Shown here piece after piece: positions 9,801 to 18,324 of a stretch of 64,000 bases of DNA. How positions within the stretch are numbered: the stretch's first letter is position 1; each line of letters starts with the position of its first letter. Source of the DNA: Kaistella sp. 97-N-M2 (GTDB taxonomy: Bacteria; Bacteroidota; Bacteroidia; Flavobacteriales; Weeksellaceae); the NCBI RefSeq assembly GCF_021513235.1, contig NZ_CP090976.1, positions 1,674,001 through 1,738,000 on the forward strand, in the 5' to 3' direction. The notes beneath the pieces are model-generated. The model did no database searches, was not told the DNA's origin, and saw only the letters and a program-made list of their open reading frames with translations. The translations under genes were made by a program, and so were the position numbers.

Positions 9801-12059
9801 ACAGTTACTACTGGGAATGGGAGTTGTATATCACCTACTAGCTCTCCTTTCAAAGTGGAAGCGCAGCTAGCTGCTAGTTCGGCCAGCGTCTCAATTGTAT
9901 CTTCAACATCAGATGCTGTTTGTGCGGGCAGCTCAGTTACATTTACAGCATTACCAACCAACGGTGGAACTTTACCAATCTACCAGTGGCAACTTAATAA
10001 TACTGATATTATCGGAGCGAATTCTTCCACCTATACTACTACTGATTTAACTAACAATGATAAAATAAATGTAGTAATGATTTCGAATGCAAGTCCCTGT
10101 TCAATAGGTTCACCGGCGACTTCTAATGTTGTGACAATAGTTGTAAAACCAATCATGATTGCGAGCGTTTCTATTTCTGTTCCTACCAATATAATCTGCG
10201 AAGGAACTCCGAGCTCGTTTACTTTTACGGCTTCACCGACCCATGGTGGAACTGCGCCCAGTTATCAATGGAAAGTGAATGGTAACAATAAAGGAGATAA
10301 CAGTTCTGTTTTTGCTACTACAGAATTATTGAAAGGCGACGTTATTACCGTGGAGATGACTTCTAATGATACTTCCTGCTTATTAAATACACATGTGACC
10401 TCGGAAAGCATAACCATAGAAACAAAAACGACGCTGTACAAAAATATTACCGGATGGACGATTGAACCAACACCCACCCTTTCGGCGGAAATACAGGCGA
10501 ACTACAGTTCAAGTGTTAATCTGGAAGTCTGTGCCTTGAAAATAACCAATAATGCAGTTGTAAAGATCAATACAGGGAATTACTTTAAAATTCAAAATGA
10601 TCTCGACGTGAGTACCGGAACGCTGACTGTAGAATCCGACGCTAATTTAATTCAGGTAAATCCGATTGCAGTAAACAAGGGAATTATTACCGTAAAACGC
10701 GATCTGAAATTTTCCGCAGCTAGACAGCAATACAATTATTTAATTTCGCCCGTAAAAAATGTAAGTCTGACAGATATTTACAAAAACGCCGAGGGCGGGC
10801 CTGTGAAGGTTCCTTTCGTGTTGTATCACAATGAAGCCAACAATAAATTTTATAATTCTTCGGGTGCTTATATTGCCGGCAGGGCTTTGGCGGTGAAAGA
10901 AGCCACCGCAGCTGCATTCCCCGTGGGAGCGGGCCCAATAATGAAAGCCACCTTTACCGGCGAACCCGTGAATGGTAATCTTCCTTATACGCTCGTCAAT
11001 TCAAAACCAGAAGATAGTAACCGCGGTTTCAATTTAATAGGGAATCCATACCCTTCCAATTTAGATTTAGACGCTTTTTATAATGAAAATGCTGAGCATT
11101 TAAGTCCCACTTTTAATTTCTGGGACAGCACCGCCAATGATACGTACATACAAGCGGGAGATGGCTACCCAGGCCAGGCTTATGCCCAGTGGAATGCAGC
11201 GACGCCACCAGGGGAAGGGAGTGGAACAAAAGCTACAGGTGATATTACGAGCACTAAAGAACCAACCGGATTTGTAAAAGTAGGTCAAGGATTTATGGCA
11301 AGAACTACAGCTGCTTCAAAAATTATTACTTTTAAAAATACAATGAGATCTAAAGAAGTTTCCCAAGGTTTTTTCGGAAAAGGAGCGAGGGGAGCCGTTC
11401 CGTTTGACCGTTACTGGCTGAATATGACGAGCCCGAGTAATATTACTTCCCAAATTGCAATGGTGTATTTCGAAGGGGGTGATAATGGATATACCAAGGA
11501 AGATTCAAGATCATTAGGTGGTTCAGATGCGATTTACAGTATCGTCGAGGGTCAACAGATTTCCATCAATGGTAAAAATTCTTGTGTGAATACGGATGTG
11601 CAGCCCTTAGGAAGCAAACATTTCGTCAGCGGAAATTATACGATTGCTCTCGGTGAACAATTAGATGGTGTTTTTGCCAACGGACAGTCAATCTATCTTA
11701 AAGACAAACAAGTAGGCATTATTACGAATTTAAGTCAGGGAAGTTATACATTCGCCGCAAATGCAGGGGAAAGTACAGGCAGATTTGAAATTATTTATCA
11801 GCCGGAAACGGTTTTGGCAACGGATGGGGTTACAAAGGAAAACCTTCTTGTGTACAGAGATGGAAGTGATTTCGTCGTGAAATCTTCAACAAAAAAAATA
11901 ACGTCAATCCAGGTGCTGGATACAAGCGGAAGATTAATTTTAAGTCTTCAACCCAACGAAATAATGGCACGAATTAAGGCGGACTCGTTATCAAATGGAA
12001 TATATTTCCTGCGAATTGAACAGGGTAACCAGGTGAGTGCGAAGAAAATTATAAAATAA
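6804..12059 (+). CDS. Giant T9SS type A surface protein with PA14 and Ig-like domains
   Basis: 1751 residues. The N-terminus has an unusually long polar stretch before its hydrophobic segment (residues about 32-49, ending SVYSQ), so it is either an extended signal peptide or the true start lies further in. A PA14-like fold is seen at about 260-342 (GYYFINVTGDDGVRAYVDG) and a clear PA14 domain at about 710-847 (ADYFKNI, then ENYTFSTLSDDGIRLWVNG), which suggests carbohydrate binding. Ig-like repeats lie between and after them. Two nearly identical 79-residue units follow at about 869-1026. From residue about 1310 it shares the C-terminal block of the two preceding genes, ending in a type A sorting domain (about 1676-1751). 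Codon use is more AT-rich than in the first copy. Confidence 0.9.
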   Translation: MKKIDLLIKKGIDFLKNSATVLFEIPKKTNKNIFLAFVLLIAFNTSVYSQCSYTALTNPNPKVGEDYTFCIDNVNTIATPAVHAGQYVVVNVVQGFNYTFSVGDIFTSQENLTLFNAENNSNNGLGTTSYNSGNIGAYINWTSTFSGKVKIQLSRASCDNTINDRNGSLTLKLNNIGNKKDDQTLTNTDKWIGHVYNLSSGTGIPPGGNSSETPTASDPFVNSNYVGYYSTANEEINEGFGGDNACFLVTSAATTIYTEKFAVRYRMNSKRPAGYYFINVTGDDGVRAYVDGVLVVNEWREQGATSYCDNLIYLNGNSNLILDYYENGGQNVVKFTLKPFVENNNPNIITGSTSYNLCSGSSPGTLSANPYTPSCGANPSRPNVGYQWQTSSDNVLWTDINSAGNLQNYDVPALSPLTNTVRYYRRLVKSRGSNDATGGVVSNIITVNTNAATVGGAVNGGTTICSGVSSGVLTLSGQTGNVVRWESAPNASGPWSPIPNTNSTYISGPLTQTTLFRAVVQNGACAVATSSSTTVTVNPAPLLTTQPTALTICENTSGSFSVVTSATNPTYQWQYSKDNTNWTNISATLGPNATNYTTATVTFSNTPFAYNGYYIRCLVSASTSCTTISNAVLLTVNPKLSAPTIGTVTQPTCSTATGSTVLNGLPVGSWLLTRNPGNVTIAGTGTSATITGLVAGTSYTFSVNSFTNGLKADYFKNITLGGPPTLTRTDPTINFDWGNGSPDTVIPVDGFSARWSGLVQPIYSENYTFSTLSDDGIRLWVNGVKLIDNWNDHSPITNTGSILLTAGVKYDIILEYYENAGGAVSKLSWSSTSQSLQIIPTAQLFTVSGCDSPPSANVVINPQPATPDAPTVTTTTPTCSIQGTAKINNYIATNSYIFSPTGPTVGNGGVISGLVPGTSYTVTTTDGNCTSVASASFSVAAKLTTPEAPTVTTTAPTCSIQGTAKINNYIATNSYIFSPTGPTVGNGGVISGLEVGTNYTVTTGNGSCISPTSSPFKVEAQLAASSASVSIVSSTSDAVCAGSSVTFTALPTNGGTLPIYQWQLNNTDIIGANSSTYTTTDLTNNDKINVVMISNASPCSIGSPATSNVVTIVVKPIMIASVSISVPTNIICEGTPSSFTFTASPTHGGTAPSYQWKVNGNNKGDNSSVFATTELLKGDVITVEMTSNDTSCLLNTHVTSESITIETKTTLYKNITGWTIEPTPTLSAEIQANYSSSVNLEVCALKITNNAVVKINTGNYFKIQNDLDVSTGTLTVESDANLIQVNPIAVNKGIITVKRDLKFSAARQQYNYLISPVKNVSLTDIYKNAEGGPVKVPFVLYHNEANNKFYNSSGAYIAGRALAVKEATAAAFPVGAGPIMKATFTGEPVNGNLPYTLVNSKPEDSNRGFNLIGNPYPSNLDLDAFYNENAEHLSPTFNFWDSTANDTYIQAGDGYPGQAYAQWNAATPPGEGSGTKATGDITSTKEPTGFVKVGQGFMARTTAASKIITFKNTMRSKEVSQGFFGKGARGAVPFDRYWLNMTSPSNITSQIAMVYFEGGDNGYTKEDSRSLGGSDAIYSIVEGQQISINGKNSCVNTDVQPLGSKHFVSGNYTIALGEQLDGVFANGQSIYLKDKQVGIITNLSQGSYTFAANAGESTGRFEIIYQPETVLATDGVTKENLLVYRDGSDFVVKSSTKKITSIQVLDTSGRLILSLQPNEIMARIKADSLSNGIYFLRIEQGNQVSAKKIIK
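9408..9783 (+). repeat. Internal 237-bp direct duplication inside the PA14 T9SS gene
   Basis: Bases 9408-9546 and 9645-9783 are 139-base copies with a single difference (A to G), offset by exactly 237 bases, which is 79 codons. They encode PTCSIQGTAKINNY and the following residues twice. The rest of each 79-codon unit has diverged. The near identity points to a recent duplication or to gene conversion in an adhesin. Confidence 0.9.
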
Positions 12060-12122
12060 TCTTCGTCGTTTTTTATCAATTTATTACATTTGATTTATAT
12101 CTTTGCCTATATTATGCTTTTG

Positions 12123-12392
12123 ATGAGAAAATTTGTTTCGGTCTTCATGCTTTTGTTTTACCTCGCGGTCCCTGCGCAGCAGGAGACTAACCCATTTGCG
12201 GCCGCGGAAAATGAAAGCAATGAAACCGGTACGAAGGATAATGGACAAAAAATCGAGCCCCCGACGGCTAATAGCGTCGGAAATCCAGCAGATCCCACTC
12301 CCGTCGACGACTACCTTCCGCTTCTCCTATTGACCGGCGTGGGCATTATCGTTTACACGACGTACAGGAAAAAACAAATGACAAAGTCTTAA
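12123..12392 (+). CDS. Short tail-anchored protein with PVD-type C-terminal sorting-like segment
   Basis: 89 residues from the ATG at 12123, which is chosen because it opens a clean signal peptide (MRKFVSVFMLLFYLAVPAQQ); ATG 12114 is also possible. The mature part is an acidic, Asn/Glu/Pro-rich linker. It ends in P-V-D-D-Y, then one hydrophobic segment (LPLLLLTGVGIIVY) and a basic tail (YRKKQ). This P-[IV]-D, transmembrane, basic layout is what I recall of the short Bacteroidota PID-CTERM-type proteins, which are thought to be handled by an exosortase-like enzyme; the assignment is from memory and by eye. It lies 63 bases after the third T9SS gene, so it may be co-transcribed with it. Confidence 0.7.
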   Translation: MRKFVSVFMLLFYLAVPAQQETNPFAAAENESNETGTKDNGQKIEPPTANSVGNPADPTPVDDYLPLLLLTGVGIIVYTTYRKKQMTKS

Positions 12393-12399
12393 AATATCA

Positions 12400-12424
12400 A
12401 AACCCGGAATTCCCGGGTTTTTTT
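12400..12424 (+). terminator. Rho-independent terminator
   Basis: Arms AAACCCGG and CCGGGTTT with a 5-base loop, running into seven T, just after the tail-anchored protein gene. It closes the T9SS gene group. Confidence 0.9.
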
Positions 12425-12490
12425 GTTTAAAATAATGGCTGAACGTCTGCACATTAGATAAAGTTGAGAGCACGGCAACGAAAAAGAATA

Positions 12491-12521
12491 TTTGAAGGCT
12501 GATAATTATTTTGTAAATTTG
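12491..12521 (+). promoter_or_regulatory. Bacteroidota promoter for the polysaccharide locus
   Basis: TTTG (12491-12494), exactly 19 bases, then TAAATTTG (12514-12521): a perfect fit to the -33/-7 consensus. The predicted start site is about 12526, giving a leader of roughly 65 bases before the dehydratase gene. Confidence 0.85.
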
Positions 12522-12589
12522 CGCGCTACTGAACATCGCGAGATTAAATCGTTGGGGAAGGCAGGTGCATCAACTAATCTTACTGAATA

Positions 12590-14527
12590 ATGAATTACCG
12601 CAAGGGTTTTAAGAGCAAAATTTACAGTGGCGATAATATTGTCAATCTTTCCGACGTAAGATATCTGCCGCGCTGGATCATTTTGATGATCGATATTTTT
12701 CTCATCTTTCTGGCGACCCTTTTCTCGTCGTACATTATTTCAAAACTCAGCTATAATAAGGAGGTTTTTTATAATAACGTGCACATGTTTACGGTGATTG
12801 TGGGCGTCAGCGTGGCCTTTATGTATATTTTTAAAACATACGCGGGCATTATCCGCCATTCCACCTTCATTGATCTTTTTAAACTTCTGCTCTCTACTTT
12901 TTGCAGTACGCTGACGGTTTTTGTGATCAGTTATACGTATTACATGATCACTGACTTTAAACTGGTGAGCGCGCACATCCCGTTTTTTACCATTTTCTTT
13001 GCTTCTTCTTTCATGATCCTTTTTATGTTCCGCCTTTTTGTGAAAGAATTTTTCCACATTGTTCGCGAGTTCAGACGCAGCACACTGAAGAAGCGCATCA
13101 TCGTACTCGGTATCGACGAAACTTCAATCGCCATCGCGCGAGCGGTGCTCGATAACCCGAATCTGCCGTATCAGATTGTAGGTTTTTTAACGCAGCGGCT
13201 GGATTCACGCCGGGCGCATCTCTTAGGAAAGCCCATCTACACGAAAGATAAGATTGAAAATAATTCGAAAGAAAATCTGGCTTTAGATGGGGTGCTGATT
13301 ATTAAAGAAATGATGTCGAAGGAAGAGATGAATTCCTGGGCGAACCTTTTTCTGGAGAAAGATCTGCAGATCTATACGTCACCATCGGTACAAAAACTTC
13401 GGGACAGTGATCTGGGAGGTTCCATTAAAAATCTCCAGATCGAAGATCTGCTGAACCGAAAACCCATCAAAATTGAAAACGAGGAAGTTAATAAAAGGCA
13501 TTACAGCAATACTATTCTTATTACGGGTGGTGCAGGGTCTATTGGGAGCGAAATCGTGCGTCAGGTTTCGCAGTTTAATCCGGAGTTGATTGTTATTTTA
13601 GATCAGGCGGAAACGCCGCTTTATGAAATAGAACACGAAATGCGGGAGAAGTACCCGATGATCAATTTTAAATTTGTGCTTGCCGATATTTCAAACCGCC
13701 ACCGCATCGAGCCGCTCTTTCAGAAATATCAGTTTTCAATGGTTTACCATGCGGCAGCGTACAAACACGTCCCCCTAATCGAAGAAAATCCGCACGAAGC
13801 TGTGCTGGTGAATATTCTGGGCAGCAAGAATCTGTCGACGTTAGCCAGCAAGTATAAGGTGAACCGCTTTGTGATGATTTCTACCGATAAAGCCGTGAAA
13901 CCGACGAACGTCATGGGTGCATCGAAAAGGGTTGCGGAGCTTTTTGTGCAGGCGCTGCAAAATTCCGAAAATAATGTCACCAAATTTATAACCACGCGTT
14001 TTGGTAATGTTTTAGGGTCGAACGGGTCGGTTATTCCGCATTTTAAGAAGCAGATCGAAAATGGTGGTCCGGTTACCATTACGCATCCCGACATTGTACG
14101 CTATTTTATGACGATCCCGGAAGCGTGCGAACTGGTGCTGCACGCGGGAACGATGGGTAAAGGAGGAGAGATCTTTGTTTTCGATATGGGAGAACCGGTG
14201 AAAATTATTGACCTTGCGAAAAGAATGATTAAACTTTCGGGCTTTGAGCCCGACATCGATATCAAAATCATCTACACTGGTCTTCGCCCGGGTGAAAAAC
14301 TGTATGAAGAACTTTTGAGCGACGATGCGAAAACGATGCCGACGCATAACGATAAGATTATGATCTCGAAAGATCCCAATATGGAATTCGGAGAAATAGA
14401 GAAATTTACAAACCATCTGATTAAGGCGGCCATACGGCGCGAAAAGGTAGAGGTTGTACAAATTCTGAAAGACGTTGTGCCGGAATTTAAAAGCAATAAC
14501 TCGATTTACGAAGTTTTGGATAAGTAA
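12590..14527 (+). CDS. Membrane-bound nucleotide-sugar 4,6-dehydratase (CapD/WbpM/PglF type)
   Basis: 645 residues, the usual length of the large WbpM/PglF class. Four membrane segments fill residues about 28-150, followed by a CoA-binding-like Rossmann region (KKRIIVLGIDE) and the catalytic SDR domain from about residue 310. The NAD motif reads TGGAGSIGSE. The active-site region reads STDKAVKPTNVMGASKR; in this family a Met-Lys pair replaces the usual Tyr-Lys. The known reaction converts UDP-GlcNAc to its 4-keto-6-deoxy derivative. That product would feed either the PglE/PglD/PglC-like trio at 28.9-31.3 kb or the WbpV-like reductase at 26.1 kb. It is the first gene of the surface polysaccharide locus and has its own promoter. 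Confidence 0.92.
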   Translation: MNYRKGFKSKIYSGDNIVNLSDVRYLPRWIILMIDIFLIFLATLFSSYIISKLSYNKEVFYNNVHMFTVIVGVSVAFMYIFKTYAGIIRHSTFIDLFKLLLSTFCSTLTVFVISYTYYMITDFKLVSAHIPFFTIFFASSFMILFMFRLFVKEFFHIVREFRRSTLKKRIIVLGIDETSIAIARAVLDNPNLPYQIVGFLTQRLDSRRAHLLGKPIYTKDKIENNSKENLALDGVLIIKEMMSKEEMNSWANLFLEKDLQIYTSPSVQKLRDSDLGGSIKNLQIEDLLNRKPIKIENEEVNKRHYSNTILITGGAGSIGSEIVRQVSQFNPELIVILDQAETPLYEIEHEMREKYPMINFKFVLADISNRHRIEPLFQKYQFSMVYHAAAYKHVPLIEENPHEAVLVNILGSKNLSTLASKYKVNRFVMISTDKAVKPTNVMGASKRVAELFVQALQNSENNVTKFITTRFGNVLGSNGSVIPHFKKQIENGGPVTITHPDIVRYFMTIPEACELVLHAGTMGKGGEIFVFDMGEPVKIIDLAKRMIKLSGFEPDIDIKIIYTGLRPGEKLYEELLSDDAKTMPTHNDKIMISKDPNMEFGEIEKFTNHLIKAAIRREKVEVVQILKDVVPEFKSNNSIYEVLDK

Positions 14528-14545
14528 TTTAGAATTGTATATTTG
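14515..14545 (+). promoter_or_regulatory. Bacteroidota promoter for the export genes
   Basis: TTTG (14515-14518), 19 bases, then TATATTTG (14538-14545), an exact consensus fit. The -33 box overlaps the 3' end of the dehydratase gene. A start near 14550 gives a leader of about 12 bases before the ATG at 14562. Confidence 0.85.
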
Positions 14546-14561
14546 CAAGACTTTTTTTTAA

Positions 14562-15359
14562 ATGGCTATAATGAATAAAAACATATTTCTCTTCTTCGTC
14601 GCGATGCTGCTGTTGGTAACTTCCTGTAAAACAAGAGACAAGACCAGTGAGCTTAATTACATGCAGAATGTAGAGCAGGTTGCTACGGAGACCGCTCTTA
14701 AAACCGCGGGCAACACCATCCAGAAAGGAGACCAGTTGGTGATTTTTGTGAGTGCCAGGAATATGGAAGTGGTACGACCTTTTAACCAAGGTTACTATAC
14801 TTCACCTGATCCTACTATTTCTAATGCGCCTAATAGTGAGAAGGTGTATCTGGTTGATAGTGAGGGTGACATAGATTTTCCGGTAATTGGGAAATTAAAT
14901 ACTACCGATAAAACTTTAGAAACATTCAGAACAGAATTAACTGACAGGGTATCAAGGTATGTGAAAAATCCTACCGTTACTATGCGGCTTGCCAATTTCA
15001 AAGTCACTTTCCTGGGAGAAGTTGCGCGTCCCGGACAAATTTCAGTGCCGGAAGGTCAAACTACTTTGCTTAATGCATTGGGTTTAGTGGGTGATGTAAC
15101 GATGTATGCTAAGAGAGATGGTATTCTTATTGTGCGAAATGTGAATGGTACGATCGAAAAGGCAAGAATAAGTTTGATGGATGATAATTTAATCAATTCT
15201 CCATATTTTCAGCTTAAGCAGAATGACGTGATTTACGTATCTTCAAACGAAAAGAAAGAGAAAATCTCACGTCAGGATCCGAATATTAATATCTATATTG
15301 CTGTAGCAGGTATGGTAGTAGGTCTTGCCGGAATCTTCATTACTATTTTTAGGAATTAA
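14562..15359 (+). CDS. Polysaccharide export outer-membrane lipoprotein (Wza/BexD type)
   Basis: 265 residues. A lipoprotein signal is plain: a hydrophobic run followed by LLVTSC, with Cys at about residue 22. The poly-export domain covers about residues 50-160 and includes KGDQLVIFVSARN, and an SLBB-like domain follows (VTFLGEVARPGQISVPEGQ). A final membrane segment (IYIAVAGMVVGLAGIFITIF) fits the helix that lines the outer-membrane pore in Wza-like proteins. ATG 14571 is an alternative start that leaves the lipobox intact. It forms an export pair with the Wzc-like gene 15 bases downstream. Confidence 0.92.
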   Translation: MAIMNKNIFLFFVAMLLLVTSCKTRDKTSELNYMQNVEQVATETALKTAGNTIQKGDQLVIFVSARNMEVVRPFNQGYYTSPDPTISNAPNSEKVYLVDSEGDIDFPVIGKLNTTDKTLETFRTELTDRVSRYVKNPTVTMRLANFKVTFLGEVARPGQISVPEGQTTLLNALGLVGDVTMYAKRDGILIVRNVNGTIEKARISLMDDNLINSPYFQLKQNDVIYVSSNEKKEKISRQDPNINIYIAVAGMVVGLAGIFITIFRN

Positions 15360-15374
15360 TTTTTTATCATATTC

Positions 15375-17741
15375 ATGAGTTTACAACAGAATTCAGAAGC
15401 TGCGGCTTCTAGTGAAGATATTAATTTAAATGAAGTCATCAAACCTTACCTTGCCAAATGGTGGTGGTTTGTTCTTTCTGTTTTGGCATTCTTGATTTTA
15501 GCGATACTGTATATCAAATCAACCAGCCCTTCGTATAAAATTACCTCAACCGTTTTGGTAAAAGACACCAAAAAAGCTCCCTCTTCAGATATGGGGATGC
15601 TTTCTCAATTAGGTGGTTTTGGAAGTATGGGGACGAACAGTATCGATAATGAAATAGAGGTGCTGAAATCCAAGAAGTTAATGCGCGATGTGGTAAATGA
15701 GTTGGGGCTTCAAACAAAGTTATATAGCAAAGAAGGACTTAAAACCAGAGAACTCTATGGAAAATCTTCTCCGGTTATCATTCAGCTTATTAATGAAAAG
15801 CAATATGATGAACCCATCGAAGAGCCGTTATCATTGAAAATTTCAGGAGATAAATTAGAGCTTTCTTCACCAGAGCTTTCCAAAACAATTATTACTACTT
15901 ATAATAAAACCATTAGTTTGCCTTATGCAAACATCATGATTCGTAAGAATGTGAATTATGCACCCAAGCCAAAGGATGAATTAGGAGATTTGGAAATTCA
16001 TTATTCGCCAACGGAAGCTACCATCAGCAGTTTTCAGGAAAATATAACAATAGATTTGGTTAACAAAGACGCAACGGTAGTTGAACTTTCTCTTCCTTAT
16101 GAACATATCGAAAAAGGGAAAAATATCATCAATAAATTGGTTGATAACTACAATAGCGATGCAATTCAGGATAAAAATTCAGAATCCAAAAAAACCAAAG
16201 AATTTATCGATGAACGAATTGGAATTATTGCCAATGAATTAGGAGAGGTTGAAAGCCAGAAAGAACAGTTCAAAGTAGCTAATAACATTACTGATATTCC
16301 TGCTGAAGCATCTTTGGCATTAGGAAATTCTGCTTCGATACAAAGAAGACTTCTGGAGACCGAGACTCAGCTTCAATTGACCGATGACCTTATTTCATAC
16401 GCTTCGAAACTTGGAAGTAACCAAACTTTTCCTTCAAGTGTTGGATTAAGCAATCCTACCGCTTCTGCCAATATCAATGCTTATAACCAATTGGTTTTAG
16501 AACGCAACAATCTGTTAGAAAACGCGACACCCCAGAACCCTGTAGTAGCGGATTTGAACAAACAGATTGCAGTATTGCGCTCGTCTGTGATTGATGCGTT
16601 GGTGAAAAATAAAGTAGCGATGCAAACCTCAATTAATCAAATTGAAGGGGAACAAAACCTAATCAACAGCAAAATCAATAAAATACCGGCACAAGAAAAA
16701 CTCTTTAGAAGTATTGAAAGACAGCAACAGATTAAAGAAAATCTTTATTTAATGCTATTGCAAAGAAGAGAAGAAGCTGCTATTTCCTTGGCAATTACCG
16801 CTCCGAAAGCAAGAGTGATTGATGTAGCGTATCCATCGGATAAGCCGGTTTCTCCTAAGAAAATGATCATAGCTGCAGTAGCTTTATTGTTGGGACTTTT
16901 ATTCCCGTTTGCTTATATCTACCTTCATGAATTATTTAATGATAAAATACGCTCTAAACACGATATTGAGAAGAATACTAAAGCTCCAGTTATCGGTGAA
17001 TTGCCAAGTTTAGAGAAAGGCGATAACGAAATTGTGGTACAGAATGATTTGTCGCCAATGGCAGAGGCATTCAGAATCCTTATCACCAATATGAATTTCA
17101 TGTTGCCTAAGAAAGCAGAAGGCAAAGTAATTTTTGTTTCATCATCTGTGAAAGGTGAAGGTAAAACATTTACTTCCGTGAATTTAGCTTTAACATTAGC
17201 TTCTGTGAGAAACAAAACCATTATTATCGGTTCGGATATTAGAAATCCACAATTGCAACGTTATAATCCTGAAAGAAAAGGATTAGATGGATTAACAGAG
17301 TTTCTCTATAAAGAAGATGAAAGAATTGAAGATATTATTCATGTTTCTACATTTAATCCACATTTAGATCTGATATATTCCGGAAGTATTCCACCGAACC
17401 CAACTGAGTTATTGGCTAACGGCAGATATGAAGTACTCATCAGTGAATTGAAAAAGAAATATGATTATATCATTGTAGATACGGCACCACTGATGTTGGT
17501 TACCGATACCTTGCTTACTACCGAATTTGCTGATGTTACTCTTTATGTAGCTAGATCCGGTATAACAGAGAAATCATTAATTGATTTTGCTAATACTCAA
17601 ATTAATTCAAATAAAATTAAAAATGTTGGATTTGTATTGAACGATGTAAGCAAAGAACATTTTGGTTACGGAAATAAATACGGATATGGGTATAGCGCTG
17701 AGAAAAGATCTTTTTGGCAGAAACTTCGCGATAAATTTTAA
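15375..17741 (+). CDS. Wzc/GumC-like polysaccharide co-polymerase with tyrosine autokinase domain
   Basis: 788 residues. A Wzz-type N-terminal part has a membrane helix near residues 32-52, a long periplasmic coiled-coil region follows, and a second helix lies near 496-516. The C-terminal cytoplasmic BY-kinase domain has Walker [11 protein letters not shown] (about 588), Walker A' [10 protein letters not shown] and Walker [12 protein letters not shown] (about 696). A tyrosine-rich tail, [12 protein letters not shown], is the expected autophosphorylation cluster. This class controls chain length and export together with the Wza-like lipoprotein. The gene shares the promoter upstream of that gene. 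Confidence 0.93.
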   Translation: MSLQQNSEAAASSEDINLNEVIKPYLAKWWWFVLSVLAFLILAILYIKSTSPSYKITSTVLVKDTKKAPSSDMGMLSQLGGFGSMGTNSIDNEIEVLKSKKLMRDVVNELGLQTKLYSKEGLKTRELYGKSSPVIIQLINEKQYDEPIEEPLSLKISGDKLELSSPELSKTIITTYNKTISLPYANIMIRKNVNYAPKPKDELGDLEIHYSPTEATISSFQENITIDLVNKDATVVELSLPYEHIEKGKNIINKLVDNYNSDAIQDKNSESKKTKEFIDERIGIIANELGEVESQKEQFKVANNITDIPAEASLALGNSASIQRRLLETETQLQLTDDLISYASKLGSNQTFPSSVGLSNPTASANINAYNQLVLERNNLLENATPQNPVVADLNKQIAVLRSSVIDALVKNKVAMQTSINQIEGEQNLINSKINKIPAQEKLFRSIERQQQIKENLYLMLLQRREEAAISLAITAPKARVIDVAYPSDKPVSPKKMIIAAVALLLGLLFPFAYIYLHELFNDKIRSKHDIEKNTKAPVIGELPSLEKGDNEIVVQNDLSPMAEAFRILITNMNFMLPKKAEGKVIFVSSSVKGEGKTFTSVNLALTLASVRNKTIIIGSDIRNPQLQRYNPERKGLDGLTEFLYKEDERIEDIIHVSTFNPHLDLIYSGSIPPNPTELLANGRYEVLISELKKKYDYIIVDTAPLMLVTDTLLTTEFADVTLYVARSGITEKSLIDFANTQINSNKIKNVGFVLNDVSKEHFGYGNKYGYGYSAEKRSFWQKLRDKF

Positions 17742-17756
17742 TTAGTACTTGTTATT

Positions 17757-18312
17757 ATGATGCAGTACAAAATCACCGTATTAGGTCTCGGATATGTAGG
17801 ATTTCCTTTAGCAAGATTATTTGCTGCAAAATTTCCAGTAGTTGGTTTTAATATCAACGAAAAACGTGTAAACGATTTAAAGCAAGGCCATGATGATACA
17901 TTTGCGGTTTCCGATGAACTCAATATGTAGCAGGGCAGGTAGTGAAGGCAATGATTAAAAAAGATATCCCTGTGAATAGAATAACGCCCATATATTGATG
18001 CTTGGAATGACCTTTAAAGAAAACTGTCCCGATGTTCGTAATACCAAAATAGTAGATGTTCTAGCAGCATTGGAAGATCACGGAACAAAAGTTACTTCTT
18101 ACGACCCATGGGCAAATCCTGATGAAGTACAACACGAATATAGCTTAACCACCATCACCCAACTTCCGGATGCAAAATATGAGGCAATTGTTCTAGGAGT
18201 TTCGCATGACGAATTTAAAAAATTAGATTGGGATAAATATCTGAATACCAATGGAGTTGTTTATGATGTGAAAGGTGTTTTGGAAAATTTTGATAATGTG
18301 ATAAGACTCTAA
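17757..18312 (+). pseudogene. Decayed UDP-sugar dehydrogenase (TviB/WbpO type) with internal deletion
   Basis: Three fragments of one nucleotide-sugar dehydrogenase lie in three frames. 17757-17930 encodes the NAD-binding N-terminus (ITVLGLGYVGFPLARLF) and ends in a stop. From 17924 the frame shifts to YVAGQVVKAMIKKDIPVN, which in intact enzymes lies about 220 residues further on. From 17998 the C-terminal domain follows (MLGMTFKENCPDVRNTK, to the stop at 18312) after the loss of one base. The deleted centre includes the GGHCI-type motif with the catalytic cysteine, so the enzyme cannot work. Only about 185 of the usual 425 residues remain. The short overlap between N-terminal stop and C-terminal part suggests a single deletion event followed by drift. 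Confidence 0.9.
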
Positions 18313-18324
18313 ATAAATCTTTTT

